A stretch of DNA of 64,000 nucleotides, taken from positions 62,459-126,458 of the forward strand of contig NJIE01000006.1 in the NCBI GenBank assembly GCA_002213445.1, read 5' to 3'. The stretch's first letter is position 1. The number at the start of each line of letters is the position of its first letter. Positions 29,240 through 38,082 of the stretch are shown here, one piece after another. The position numbers and the translations under genes are program-made. Below the pieces are notes generated by a model. That model had not been told where the DNA came from. It saw only the letters and a program-made list of their open reading frames with translations, and searched no databases. Source of the DNA: Xenophilus sp. AP218F (GTDB taxonomy: Bacteria; Pseudomonadota; Gammaproteobacteria; Burkholderiales; Chromobacteriaceae).

Positions 29240-29258
29240 TTGCAATACCGTATTGCAA
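29240..29258. promoter_or_regulatory. Palindromic LysR-type operator
   Basis: The 19-base sequence TTGCAATAC-C-GTATTGCAA is a perfect nine-base inverted repeat around a single centre base and contains the T-N11-A pattern of LysR sites. It lies in the short divergent region between the TSUP exporter gene and the LysR gene. Confidence 0.75.
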
Positions 29259-29279
29259 AAATCGCAACGTAAACCAGAT

Positions 29280-30197
29280 ATGAAACTACTGTGGGAATTG
29301 CGGGTATTTTGCGCGGTGGTGGAGCGCAAGAGCTTCGTCGCCGCCGCGCGGCTGCTGGGCACCTCGCCCAGCAGCGCCACCCGCGCGGTGCAAACGCTGG
29401 AAGAGTCGCTGGGCTGCAGCCTGCTGGCGCGCACGCCCAAGCAACTGGGCCTGACCGTTGCCGGCGAATCCTATTACGACGTGGCGCGCAAGATGCTGGA
29501 CATGCAAAGCGAGGCCGAAGACGATCTGGCCACGCTGGCGTCGTCGCCGCGCGGCCTGTTGCGTTTTTCCGCGCCGGAGGTGATGGGCAGCCATTTTCTC
29601 GCGCCGCTCCTCGCCAGGCTGGCGGATGACAACCCCTTGCTGCGCTTTGACGTCAGTTACAGCGACACCACGCTGGAGCCGATCCGAGACAAGCTGGACT
29701 TCGCCATCCGCGGCGCGTTCCCAGCCTCCAGCGAGCTGATCGGCTACCGCCTGTGGGATTATCGCCGCCATCTGTACGCAAGCCCCGGCTACGCGGCCGC
29801 TCACGGCGCGCCGGAAGAACCGGAAGCGCTGCCGCAGCACCGCATCGTCATCCACACCGCGCCGCGCGTGCTCAAGGCCTGGAATTTCGTCTCCGATACG
29901 CGGGAAGCCAGCCTCAACCTGCAAGCCTGGCATCGTTTCAGCTCCGGCAATGCCGTGCTGGGCGCGACGCTGGCCGGCCTCGGCATCGCGCGCATGGGAG
30001 ACTGGCTGGCGGAGCCGCTATGCCGCGCCGGCCTGCTGGTGAGGGTATGCCCGCAGTACCGGATCGTCTCCAGCCAGGGCAACGATCCGCAGATGCACGC
30101 GGTGCTGGCTCAACGGCGCATGCCGCGCAAAGCCAGAACCCTGCTGGAAAGCATCCGTCAGGCGGCCCGAGACGCCGGCTACGGCGTTTACCGATAA
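29280..30197 (+). CDS. LysR-family transcriptional regulator
   Basis: The 305-residue protein has the N-terminal winged helix (about 1-60): LRVFCAVVERKSFVAAARLLG, then SPSSATRAVQTLEESLGCSLL. The C-terminal periplasmic-binding-like inducer domain follows. Its start is only 21 bases from the palindromic operator, and the divergent neighbour is a TSUP exporter. The regulator therefore probably controls that exporter in response to a small anion. The inducer is not known. A strong bidirectional terminator follows. Confidence 0.93.
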   Translation: MKLLWELRVFCAVVERKSFVAAARLLGTSPSSATRAVQTLEESLGCSLLARTPKQLGLTVAGESYYDVARKMLDMQSEAEDDLATLASSPRGLLRFSAPEVMGSHFLAPLLARLADDNPLLRFDVSYSDTTLEPIRDKLDFAIRGAFPASSELIGYRLWDYRRHLYASPGYAAAHGAPEEPEALPQHRIVIHTAPRVLKAWNFVSDTREASLNLQAWHRFSSGNAVLGATLAGLGIARMGDWLAEPLCRAGLLVRVCPQYRIVSSQGNDPQMHAVLAQRRMPRKARTLLESIRQAARDAGYGVYR

Positions 30198-30247
30198 CAA
30201 GCAGGCCCTGGGGTTTGCGGCCAAAGGCAAAATCGGGCGCTCAAAGC

Positions 30248-30282
30248 AAAACTGCCGAAGCCAGGCCGGCTTCGGCAGTTTT
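30248..30282. terminator. Bidirectional terminator between LysR gene and 30298 gene
   Basis: AAAACTGCCGAAGCC and GGCTTCGGCAGTTTT form a perfect 15-base-pair stem with an AGGCC loop. The ends are A-rich and T-rich, so it can stop both convergent transcripts. Confidence 0.9.
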
Positions 30283-30297
30283 CGATTCGCGTCGCGC

Positions 30298-30648
30298 TCA
30301 GGCTGCGGCGGTGGCGTCGCTCAAGTATCCGTGCAGCTTGCCGTTGGCCAGCAGCTGGCGCAGATGGCTGCCCGGCAGCGAGCCGCTGTAATTCACCTCG
30401 GAAACACGGCGACGCGCCACTCTGCCCTGCTCGCACACTTCGATTTCAAGCTCCAGCGACCAGAGCGAAGGCTGACGCTCGGCGTCTACCGGCTCCAGCG
30501 ACGCGGTCAGGCGATAGCGGCTATCGCGCGAATACACGTCCAGCAGGCCCAACAGGCCCAGATTGTTGCGCACATCGGCGTCGTCGGCGTCAAAAGCGCC
30601 CGTGGCCATTGCCTGTGAGACCAATACTTCCGGGGAAACTGCAGTCAT
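30298..30648 (-). CDS. Conserved hypothetical protein
   Basis: The 116-residue protein is soluble, acidic, and has no signal peptide or membrane helix. It reads MTAVSPEVLVSQAMATGAFD at the start and ends with a low-complexity Ala tail. GGGAG precedes the ATG. It stands alone, convergent with the LysR gene. I do not recognise a family. Confidence 0.65.
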   Translation of the reverse strand: MTAVSPEVLVSQAMATGAFDADDADVRNNLGLLGLLDVYSRDSRYRLTASLEPVDAERQPSLWSLELEIEVCEQGRVARRRVSEVNYSGSLPGSHLRQLLANGKLHGYLSDATAAA

Positions 30649-30838
30649 GGCTTACACTCCCAAGGGGCTAGCCCTCGTTCATCATGGGTTCTCTGGAATT
30701 GCAGACTTCGCCTGCCTGCGACCGTCCGCTTGCTGACATTCAAAATGCCGAAGCGGCATCATGCGTTATCCTTTCGAATAGTACCAATGTGGAATCTACT
30801 TAGTAACGCCTCCCAGGGGCGAAAACTGTCCTTTAGTC

Positions 30839-31474
30839 CTAAGACGTCGCCAGAATAGCCGGACTCAAGGCGTATCGGCCCATCAGCTCCGCCTGTTCCA
30901 ATACGTGTCCCCGCAGCGCCGACAGCGCCGCCGAGGGAGTCAACTCCCCGTCCACCGCCAGTCTGGCCACGTCCAGCGCATACAAGGTGAACACGTAGCG
31001 ATGCTCGCGCGCGTCGTTCCAGGGCGGGCACGGCCCATCGTAGCCGTAATAGCGCCCATCCATGTCCGCGTCGCCGGCAAACCAGAGACTGTAATCATTC
31101 AGGCCATGCCTGCCGCCGCCGACGGACTCCGGCCCGGGTTTGCCCCTTGCGGTTACGCCGTCGCTATGGCTGCCGGCGGCGATGCCCCGGCAGTCGCCAG
31201 GGATGTCGAGCAATACCCAGTGATAAAAATCGGCGCGCGGCAGGTCCGCAGGCAGCTCTCGTCCTTCCTGGTTGACATCGTCGGCGCACGCCGGCGCGTC
31301 AGGGTCATGACACAGCAGCGCGAACGACCGGGTGCCCGGCGGCGGGTCGCGCCACGCCAGGTGCGGATTGCGATTGGAAGACAAGGCGATATGGCCGACC
31401 TTCGCCGGAACCGCGAAGGCGAATTCGCCGGGAATGCGCTGCCCGTGTTGAAAACTGTCGCTGTATAACTGCAT
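30839..31474 (-). CDS. PEBP-family protein (YbhB/YbcL-like)
   Basis: The 211-residue protein has the PEBP fold signatures: FALLCHDPDAP (about 62-72), FYHWVLLDIP, and the GRYYGYDGPCPPW loop near the ligand pocket. There is no clear signal peptide, so it is likely cytosolic. The function of bacterial PEBP proteins is unclear; they have been linked to phospholipid binding and kinase inhibition. The ATG at 31474 has AGGAGGAGG upstream. Confidence 0.88.
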   Translation of the reverse strand: MQLYSDSFQHGQRIPGEFAFAVPAKVGHIALSSNRNPHLAWRDPPPGTRSFALLCHDPDAPACADDVNQEGRELPADLPRADFYHWVLLDIPGDCRGIAAGSHSDGVTARGKPGPESVGGGRHGLNDYSLWFAGDADMDGRYYGYDGPCPPWNDAREHRYVFTLYALDVARLAVDGELTPSAALSALRGHVLEQAELMGRYALSPAILATS

Positions 31475-31564
31475 GAAGCCTCCTCCTGTGCGGAAACGGA
31501 ACGGCAAGAACAAGCGCCCCGATCATGCCGCGCCACGCGCGCGGCGGCAACGCCCGAAACGCAA

Positions 31565-31596
31565 AACGGCCCGATCGGCAAAGCGATCGGGCCGTT
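31565..31596 (-). terminator. Terminator after aminotransferase gene
   Basis: AACGGCCCGATCG and CGATCGGGCCGTT form a perfect 13-base-pair stem with a six-base loop, followed on the minus strand by TTTT. It lies just after the aminotransferase stop codon. Confidence 0.85.
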
Positions 31597-31616
31597 GCGA
31601 CAACAGGCGAGCGGAC

Positions 31617-32825
31617 TCAGGCCTTCACGACCGCAGCGATCGCCTTGGCGACGTAGTCGAGGTTCTTGCTGTTGAGCGCTGCGAGGCAGATGCGGCCGGT
31701 GGAAACCGCGTAAATGCCGAATTCGCTGCGCAGGCGCTCAACCTGGGCGGCGGTGAGGCCGGTGTAGGAGAACATGCCGCGCTGCTTGCTGACGAAGGAG
31801 AAATCCTGCTCCACGCCCTGCGCCTTGATCGCTTCGACCAGGCCCACGCGCATGGCGCGGATGCGGTCGCGCATGCCGGCCAGCTCGTCTTCCCACATTT
31901 GGCGCAGCTCCGGGCTGGACAACACTGCGGCGACAATGGCGCCGCCGTGGATCGGCGGGTTGGAGTAATTGGTGCGAATCACGCGCTTGAGCTGGGACAG
32001 CACGCGCGCCGACTCCTCCTTGCTGGCGGTGACGATGGACAAGGCGCCCACGCGCTCGCCGTACAGCGAGAAGCTCTTGGAGAAGGAGCTGGACACGAAG
32101 AACTGCAAGCCCGAAGCCGAGAACAGGCGCACCGCGACGGCATCGGCGTCGATGCCGTCGGCGAAACCCTGATACGCCATGTCGAGGAAGGGCACCAGGC
32201 CGCGCGCGCGGCAGGCTTCCACCACTTCGCCCCATTGCGCGTCGCTCAGGTCCGCGCCGGTGGGGTTGTGGCAGCAGGCGTGCAGCACGACGATGGAGCC
32301 GGCGTCCAGCTGGCTCAGGAAGGCCTTCATCGCGGCGAAATCCACGCCGCGGGTGGCCGCGTCGTAGTACGGATAGTTTTCGACTGCGAAGCCGGCGGAT
32401 TCGAACAGCGCGCGGTGATTTTCCCAGGACGGGTCGCTGATGTAGACCTTGGCCGCGGGATTGAGCCGCTTGAGGAAGTCCGCACCGATTTTCAGCGCGC
32501 CGGTGCCACCCAACGCCTGCGCGGTAATCACGCGCCCGGCGCCGATCAGCTCGCTGCCCGCGCCGAACAGCAGGTTTTGCACCGCGCCGTCGTAGGCGGC
32601 CGCGCCCTCGATCGGCTGATAGCCGCGCGGCGGCATGGCTTCCAGACGCGCCTTCTCCGCCGCCTTGACCGCCGCCAGCAACGGAATCTTGCCGTTGTCG
32701 TCGGAGTAAACGCCCACGCCCAGGTTCACCTTGGTGCTGCGGGTGTCGGCGTTGAAGGCTTCATTCAGGCCAAGAATCGGGTCGCGCGGCGCCAGCTCCA
32801 CGCCGGCAAAAATCGAAGAGGTCAT
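31617..32825 (-). CDS. tyrB: Aromatic-amino-acid/aspartate aminotransferase
   Basis: The 402-residue PLP enzyme belongs to the class I aspartate/tyrosine aminotransferase family. The PLP-binding lysine K250 lies in SSSFSKSFSLYGERVG, and LHACCHNPTGADL, the typical substrate-pocket stretch, is present. AspC and TyrB cannot be told apart with confidence from motifs alone. It converts aspartate, tyrosine or phenylalanine to oxo acids. The ATG at 32825 has GGAG upstream and gives the family N-terminus. It stands alone. Confidence 0.93.
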   Translation of the reverse strand: MTSSIFAGVELAPRDPILGLNEAFNADTRSTKVNLGVGVYSDDNGKIPLLAAVKAAEKARLEAMPPRGYQPIEGAAAYDGAVQNLLFGAGSELIGAGRVITAQALGGTGALKIGADFLKRLNPAAKVYISDPSWENHRALFESAGFAVENYPYYDAATRGVDFAAMKAFLSQLDAGSIVVLHACCHNPTGADLSDAQWGEVVEACRARGLVPFLDMAYQGFADGIDADAVAVRLFSASGLQFFVSSSFSKSFSLYGERVGALSIVTASKEESARVLSQLKRVIRTNYSNPPIHGGAIVAAVLSSPELRQMWEDELAGMRDRIRAMRVGLVEAIKAQGVEQDFSFVSKQRGMFSYTGLTAAQVERLRSEFGIYAVSTGRICLAALNSKNLDYVAKAIAAVVKA

Positions 32826-33040
32826 AACCAGGCTCCATTGCTTTGCAAAACGGCAAGCCCGGCCCTTGTCCGGCCCTGCCATAAAAATCGTGGTCGTTCG
32901 AGTGTAACACGACGGCGCGGCGGCAGGCTGCGCCATCTCCGACGGCCACTACCCAGCCGAGGCAGGGTATGGCATAACAGTAAATCCGGCACAAAACGCC
33001 AACCCTGACCAGCCAGTCTGGTTTTCCAAGGAGCGCAAAC

Positions 33041-33316
33041 ATGAAAAAAGGCATCTTGTTGTTGTGGCCGTCGTTCATCATCGCGGTGCTCGCCACCATC
33101 GTGTTTTTCTCGGTTTTCGACCCGGCCGAGCTCACCTTGCACAAGCAGGCGCTGTTCGCCGACAAGTACAGCGCCTACTCCGCCTTCCTGCTGGTCAGCT
33201 GGGCCTTTGGCGCGCTCAATACCGCCATCGTGCTGGTGCTGGAAAAGAGCGCGCGCGACATCAATGGCTTCACGCCGCCGCCGGTCGTCGCGGGAGACGA
33301 AGACGTCCAGTCATGA
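33041..33316 (+). CDS. Small membrane protein of unknown function
   Basis: This 91-residue ORF has two predicted membrane helices (about 4-24 and 45-67) and an acidic tail. AAGGAG precedes the ATG, so translation is likely. It is convergent with the NSS gene. I do not recognise a family. Confidence 0.6.
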   Translation: MKKGILLLWPSFIIAVLATIVFFSVFDPAELTLHKQALFADKYSAYSAFLLVSWAFGALNTAIVLVLEKSARDINGFTPPPVVAGDEDVQS

Positions 33317-33327
33317 GCGCCAGGCGT

Positions 33328-33359
33328 AAAAAAGGCGGCTCGCCTTGCGGCAGCCGCCT
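33328..33359 (-). terminator. Terminator after NSS transporter gene
   Basis: AGGCGGCT and AGCCGCCT pair around an 11-base loop, and on the minus strand a run of six T follows. It sits just after the NSS stop codon. Confidence 0.85.
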
Positions 33360-33373
33360 CGCCCGGGCAGGCG

Positions 33374-34756
33374 TCAGATCGCGCCCAGGCCCTTGAGCAT
33401 CACCACCAGGATCAAGAGCGGCGACACAAAGCGCACCACCACGAACAGCACGCGCAACAGCGCTTCGTTCTTGAGAGCGCCCTCGTTGGACAGCGCGGCC
33501 TTCAGCTTGTCGAATCCCCACACCCAGCCGACGAACAGGCACAAGAAAATGCCGCCCATCGGCATCAGCACGTTGGAGGTGACAAAGTCGAACAGGTCGA
33601 AGAAAGTCATGCCGAACAGTTTCACATCGGCCAAGACGCTGTTGGACAGCGCGCAACCGGAGCCGATGGCGCCCAGCAGCAGCAAGTTGGCGACAGTGGC
33701 TTTGGCTCGGCTGATGCCGAAACGCTCGCTCAGCACAGAAACCGGCACTTCCAGAATCGACAGCATCGCGCCGGTGGCGGCGATGGCGGCCAATACGAAG
33801 AAAACCACCATGAACACATGGCCGAACGGCATGCTGGCGAACACCGCCGGAATGGTGATGAACAACAGCGACGGGCCGGCCGATGGCGCGAAGCCGAAGG
33901 CGAATACCGCCGGGAAGATGGCGATGCCGGCCAAAAGCGACACGAACAGGTCGGCGCACATCACCCGGAAGGTGGTAAGCGGAATGTTCTGGTCGTCGCG
34001 GAAGTAACTGCCGTAAGTGATCATCGTCCCCATGCCTATCGACAGCTTGAAGAACGCCAGACCCACTGCGGTCAGCACCACGCCGGCTGTGATCTTGGAA
34101 AAGTCAGGCGTGAACAGGAAAGCCAGCCCCTGTGCCGCGCCAGGCAGCATCAGGCTGCGCGCACCGATGACCAGCAGCAGCACGAACAGCAGCGGCATCA
34201 GCTTCTTGGTGACCGCTTCGATGCCCTTGGAGACGCCCATCAGCAGAATGCCGCCGATCAGGGCCAGCACCAGCCACTGCCACAACAGGGACTGCACCGG
34301 GTCGCTGATCAGCGCGCCGAACGCGGCCGAAGTCACCTTGGGGTCATTGGAAAGAATGCTGCCGCCGATGGCCTTGAAGATGTAAGCGAACACCCACGCC
34401 GACACTTCCGAATAAAACGCCATGATCAAGAAAGCCGCCAGCACGCCAAAAGTGCTGATCAGCCACCAGGGCTGCCCGGCAGGCGCCAGCATCTTCATGG
34501 TCGTCACCGCGTCGCGCTTGGCTTTGCGGCCCAGCATGATTTCGGAAATCATCACCGGCAAACCCACCAGCAGCGTGGCCAGCACGTAAACCACCAGGAA
34601 GCCCGCGCCGCCGTTGGTGCCGGTGAGATAAGGGAATTTCCAGATATTGCCCAGCCCCACCGCCGAGCCCAGCGTCGCCGCCAGCACGCCGAAGCTGGAG
34701 GTGAACCCATCCCTGAGTTTTGCCTCTCCACCAGATTTGTTTTTGTCCTGATTCAT
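33374..34756 (-). CDS. NSS (sodium/amino-acid) symporter
   Basis: The 460-residue protein has about twelve membrane helices and the neurotransmitter:sodium symporter signature LGSAVGLGNIWKFPYLTGTNGG near the first helix. Bacterial members (LeuT/TnaT-like) take up amino acids with sodium. The specific substrate is unknown. The ATG at 34756 has GGAAAG upstream. It is followed by a strong terminator. Confidence 0.92.
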   Translation of the reverse strand: MNQDKNKSGGEAKLRDGFTSSFGVLAATLGSAVGLGNIWKFPYLTGTNGGAGFLVVYVLATLLVGLPVMISEIMLGRKAKRDAVTTMKMLAPAGQPWWLISTFGVLAAFLIMAFYSEVSAWVFAYIFKAIGGSILSNDPKVTSAAFGALISDPVQSLLWQWLVLALIGGILLMGVSKGIEAVTKKLMPLLFVLLLVIGARSLMLPGAAQGLAFLFTPDFSKITAGVVLTAVGLAFFKLSIGMGTMITYGSYFRDDQNIPLTTFRVMCADLFVSLLAGIAIFPAVFAFGFAPSAGPSLLFITIPAVFASMPFGHVFMVVFFVLAAIAATGAMLSILEVPVSVLSERFGISRAKATVANLLLLGAIGSGCALSNSVLADVKLFGMTFFDLFDFVTSNVLMPMGGIFLCLFVGWVWGFDKLKAALSNEGALKNEALLRVLFVVVRFVSPLLILVVMLKGLGAI

Positions 34757-34917
34757 TGTTTTTCTTTCCAGACTGCAATAAAACATGCCCGCGGGGAAAC
34801 CACTTCCGCGCGGGCAACCAACGCCTCTTTCCGCCGCGCGGCCCGGCCGCGACAGCGCAGATCAAGGCGGCGAATTTTGAAGGCTAAGCCGCCCGGGCGC
34901 AAAATTTTTTTGCCGTC

Positions 34918-36084
34918 TCACCGCTCAAGCTCGTCGGCAAGCAAGCCTAACCAATCATGGCAAGCCTGCAATTGACTGATCTCAATGAACTCGTCGGGCC
35001 GATGCGCTTGCTCGATCGAACCCGGCCCCAGCACCACGCAAGGGATGCCGGCCTTGCTGAACAAGCCCGCCTCAGTGGTATAGGCCACGCCCGCCCCGTC
35101 GGCGCAAGCGCACAAGCGGCCCACGTACTGGCGAATGGCGGAGGCCGGGTCGGACTCGAAAGCCGGGCTGTAAACCACCGGCTCGATGACGATGTCCGCT
35201 TCCGGCGCCACCGCGCGCATCTCCAGCAGCAAGGTGGCGGCGTAGTCGGCTACCGAAGCGACGAAGCGTTCCGGCTCGTCGCCGGGCAACCAGCGGCACT
35301 CGAACATGAATTCGCAATCGGCCGGCACGATATTGCAAGCCGTTCCCCCCTGGATCAGGCCGGTTTGCAGGGTGGTGAACGGCACGTCGTACAAGGCCTG
35401 ATGGTGGCCGAACGCCGCCTCGGCGTCCGCCAGCTTGCGGATGTGCGTGATCAGGCGCGCCGCGTATTCGATGGCGTTGACGCCGAACGGCGTCAACGAC
35501 GAATGCGCGGCCTTGCCGCGCACCCGGCAGCGATAATGGGCGATGCCCTTGTGGGCGATGACCGGCCGCATCGAGGTGGGCTCGCCCACCAGGCAGCCTG
35601 CCACCGAAACGCCGCTGGCCGCCAGATCGTCGATCAGCCGCCCCACCCCCAGGCACCCCACTTCTTCGTCGTAAGACAGCGCGATGCCGATGCCATGGCT
35701 CAAGCGGCCTTGCGCCGCGCGCTCCACGAAATCCGGCACCCGGGCCAGCACGCAGGCGATGAAGCCCTTCATGTCGGCGGAGCCCCGGCCATACAAACGG
35801 CCATCGCCCTTGTCGGTCAGCTCGAACGGCGCGCTGCTCCAGGCCTGCCCGTCCACCGGCACCACATCGCTATGCCCCGACAGCAGGATCAAGGGCAGCG
35901 TCTCGTCGCCGATGCGAGCGAACAGATTGGCTTTGCTGCGCTCGTCGTTGAACGTCAGGCGCGAGGCCACGCCCAGTCCCGCCAGATAGTCCTGCGCCCA
36001 GCGGATCAGCTCCAGATTGGAATGGCGACTGGTGGTGTCGAATCGCACCAGCTCGGACAGCAAGTGAATCAGATTGGGAGGCAT
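34918..36084 (-). CDS. argE: Acetylornithine deacetylase (M20 family)
   Basis: The 388-residue metalloenzyme shows the M20 motifs: SGHSDVVP with H71 and D73 as a metal-binding pair, DMKGF, and a catalytic glutamate in SYDEEVGCLG. It cleaves N-acetylornithine to ornithine in arginine biosynthesis, or a related acylated amino acid. The length and motifs fit ArgE best. It stands alone, with 4.5S RNA beyond its start. Confidence 0.9.
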   Translation of the reverse strand: MPPNLIHLLSELVRFDTTSRHSNLELIRWAQDYLAGLGVASRLTFNDERSKANLFARIGDETLPLILLSGHSDVVPVDGQAWSSAPFELTDKGDGRLYGRGSADMKGFIACVLARVPDFVERAAQGRLSHGIGIALSYDEEVGCLGVGRLIDDLAASGVSVAGCLVGEPTSMRPVIAHKGIAHYRCRVRGKAAHSSLTPFGVNAIEYAARLITHIRKLADAEAAFGHHQALYDVPFTTLQTGLIQGGTACNIVPADCEFMFECRWLPGDEPERFVASVADYAATLLLEMRAVAPEADIVIEPVVYSPAFESDPASAIRQYVGRLCACADGAGVAYTTEAGLFSKAGIPCVVLGPGSIEQAHRPDEFIEISQLQACHDWLGLLADELER

Positions 36085-36214
36085 GAGGCTTTCCAGAATG
36101 AGGACTGTCCGGAAGTCTGCACCGCCCTCGCCTCGCTAGGCAATAGCTTGCGCAGCCGCTGCCTACCGCCGCCAAGCCCCGCCTCGTCATGCGCAACGGC
36201 ATCGCAAAAAACTG

Positions 36215-36243
36215 TTGGCAAATCGATACGGATTGATTACAAT
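36215..36243 (+). promoter_or_regulatory. Sigma-70 promoter of 4.5S RNA
   Basis: TTGGCA (36215-36220) and TACAAT (36238-36243) are separated by exactly 17 bases, close to consensus. The RNA 5' end would lie around 36250-36256, which matches the start of the 4.5S RNA helix. Confidence 0.85.
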
Positions 36244-36255
36244 CGCTCTTCTCTA

Positions 36256-36353
36256 TGGCGGGCCTCCCCGCATTGCACGGTAGCGAACCTGGTCAGGTCC
36301 GGAAGGAAGCAGCCACAGTTACTTAGTGCAAGTGCCGGGGGTCAGGCTCGCCA
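36256..36353 (+). ncRNA. ffs: Signal recognition particle 4.5S RNA
   Basis: The roughly 98-base RNA contains the strictly conserved SRP apical segment GGTCAGGTCCGGAAGGAAGC followed by AGCC, which forms the GGAA tetraloop and the symmetric and asymmetric internal loops bound by Ffh. The ends pair (GGCGGGCCTCCCCGC with GTGCCGGGGGTCAGGCTCGCC). It acts in cotranslational membrane targeting. A near-consensus promoter lies just upstream and a hairpin with a T-run lies 28 bases downstream. Confidence 0.93.
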
Positions 36354-36380
36354 CCCCTCCCCACTACGTAATAAATTTAC

Positions 36381-36406
36381 AAAAATGCCACAATGTGCAT
36401 TTTTTT
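36381..36406 (+). terminator. Probable terminator of 4.5S RNA
   Basis: AAAAATGC and GCATTTTT form an eight-base-pair stem with an eight-base loop, followed by further T. The stem is AT-rich and thus weaker than most here. The remaining gap up to 36608 is AT-rich and holds no gene I can support. Confidence 0.5.
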
Positions 36407-36608
36407 GTTCCCTATCGCACGAATTCCATTGTCCTTGATGATAAGAATCCGCTAACATAAGCAAAATTGAATCTTCCAATTCATGGAACTTCACCAAACT
36501 CCCCAAATCAAAAATATTCCTTGTGGATTTTTTTTGCTATTTTGAAGTAGCAGGGTGAAGTCCAAAAAAATATTAGAACCTAACTTGTTAGATACGAGAG
36601 GAACACTC

Positions 36609-36932
36609 ATGAAACTGTTTGAAAAGATCCCGAATCCCCGGGAAATCAGACGCAAGCTTGGCCTGAACCAGCAGGAATTCTGGAGCCGCATCGGCGTAAC
36701 CCAATCCGGCGGCTCCCGCTACGAAAGCGGCCGCAACATGCCCAAGCCGGTGCGCGAGCTGCTGCGCCTGGTGCACGTCGAGCAGATCGACCTGTCCAAG
36801 GTTCGCCGCGAAGACTTCGAAATCGTCGAATACCTGAAGGAAACCCACCCGGACCTTTACAAGAGCCTGCGCAAAGCCGTGCGCACCAAGCTCGAAGCAC
36901 AGGAAGGCGGCGCGGAAGCCGCCGCCAGCTAA
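36609..36932 (+). CDS. XRE-type helix-turn-helix protein
   Basis: The 107-residue protein has an HTH domain (about 11-60: REIRRKLGLNQQEFWSRIGVTQSGGSRYESG, then NMPKPVRELLRLV), with the pattern QxEFxxRIGVTQxxxSRYExG. A charged C-terminal helix ends in a low-complexity tail. It stands alone, with AGAGGAAC upstream of the ATG. The 200-plus bases ahead are AT-rich compared with the rest of the window. Its targets are unknown. Confidence 0.88.
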   Translation: MKLFEKIPNPREIRRKLGLNQQEFWSRIGVTQSGGSRYESGRNMPKPVRELLRLVHVEQIDLSKVRREDFEIVEYLKETHPDLYKSLRKAVRTKLEAQEGGAEAAAS

Positions 36933-36946
36933 ACCGCAGGGTTTTC

Positions 36947-36981
36947 AAAAGCCAGCCCGCTCTTGTCCGGCTGGCTTTTTT
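36947..36981 (+). terminator. Terminator after XRE gene
   Basis: AAAAGCCAGCC and GGCTGGCTTTT form an 11-base-pair stem around an 11-base loop, followed by further T. Confidence 0.85.
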
Positions 36982-37068
36982 GCGTCCGCGCCCAGCGTTG
37001 TCAGACAATCAAACCATGCGCAGGCTGATCGCTTCTCTCGCGGCCAGCCCGATGCGCATGCAAAGCGC

Positions 37069-37518
37069 TTAGTCGCCCGGGTTGCGGATCAGCAATACCG
37101 GCATGTCCGCCACGCGCAACACCCCTTCGGCCACGCTGCCCATCAGCAGATGCATCAGGCCGCCCAGGCCATGCGTGCCCATCACCAGCAGATCCGCGCC
37201 CCATACGCTGGCATCGTCGGCCAGGACCTCGGCGATCTTGTCGCCCCAGCTCTCCAGAATCTTGCTCTCCACCTTGACGCCAATGGCGTTGGCTCTCGCC
37301 TCCGCCTGCCCCAGCACCTGCTCGCCGGCCTGCTTGATCGACTTTTGCAACTCGGTCGCATCCAGAAACTCGGTGCCGCCCCAGCCAAACTGCGCCAGAT
37401 CCACCACGTGAACCAGCCGAACCACGGAATTGAATTCCTTGGCCAGCCGGCACGCTTCGTTCAGCGCCATATTGGAAGTATCGCTATCGTCCACCGGCAC
37501 AAAAATGCGCTGATACAT
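37069..37518 (-). CDS. Universal stress protein (UspA-like)
   Basis: The 149-residue protein has the Usp fold: an opening FVPVDDSDTSNMAL and a late ATP-binding-type motif MGTHGLGGLMHLLMGSVAEG with the G-x2-G-x9-G-S pattern. Such proteins accumulate under stress. GAGGAGAG precedes the ATG. It diverges from the thioesterase gene. Confidence 0.9.
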   Translation of the reverse strand: MYQRIFVPVDDSDTSNMALNEACRLAKEFNSVVRLVHVVDLAQFGWGGTEFLDATELQKSIKQAGEQVLGQAEARANAIGVKVESKILESWGDKIAEVLADDASVWGADLLVMGTHGLGGLMHLLMGSVAEGVLRVADMPVLLIRNPGD

Positions 37519-37633
37519 AACACTCTCTCCTCGTGGTATTTGGCTTACACTTTCAGTCTATCAAACTCGCCCTGGCTGCTATTGACGCAAATTAATCGGG
37601 CGTCCTGTCAATCCAGACCACAGTATACCGATC

Positions 37634-38062
37634 ATGGCCCGAATCCAAATCCCCCTGCCTGAACGATTCTCGTTTGAAACCTGCCTCTCCGTACGCATCG
37701 GCGACATCAATTACGGCGGCCACCTGGCCAACGACGCCCTGCTTCGCCTGGCCCACGAAGCCAGGCTGCGCTGGCTGCGATGCCTGGGTTACGCCAGCGA
37801 AACCGCCATCGAAGGCGCGGGCATCATCATCGCCGACGCCGCCGTTTGCTACCGCGCCGAGGCGTTTCACGGCGACGCGCTGCGCTTTGCCCTGGCCGCC
37901 GACGACCTCAATCGCCATGGATTTGATCTGCTGTACGCGGTGAGCGATGACAAGACGGGCAAAGAAGTGGCAAGATTGAAAACAGGCGTCGTGTTTTTCG
38001 ACTATCAGAAACGCAAGGTTGCCCCGATGCCGGAAATATTCGCCGGGAAGCTCTGCCCCTAA
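37634..38062 (+). CDS. Acyl-CoA thioesterase (4HBT)
   Basis: The 142-residue hot-dog protein has the 4-hydroxybenzoyl-CoA thioesterase pattern DINYGGHLANDALLRLAHEAR with an early Asp. It probably hydrolyses a small acyl-CoA; the substrate is not known. It is followed 20 bases later by a TerB-like gene and may be cotranscribed. Confidence 0.85.
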   Translation: MARIQIPLPERFSFETCLSVRIGDINYGGHLANDALLRLAHEARLRWLRCLGYASETAIEGAGIIIADAAVCYRAEAFHGDALRFALAADDLNRHGFDLLYAVSDDKTGKEVARLKTGVVFFDYQKRKVAPMPEIFAGKLCP

Positions 38063-38082
38063 GCCAAAAGAAGGAATGCGTG

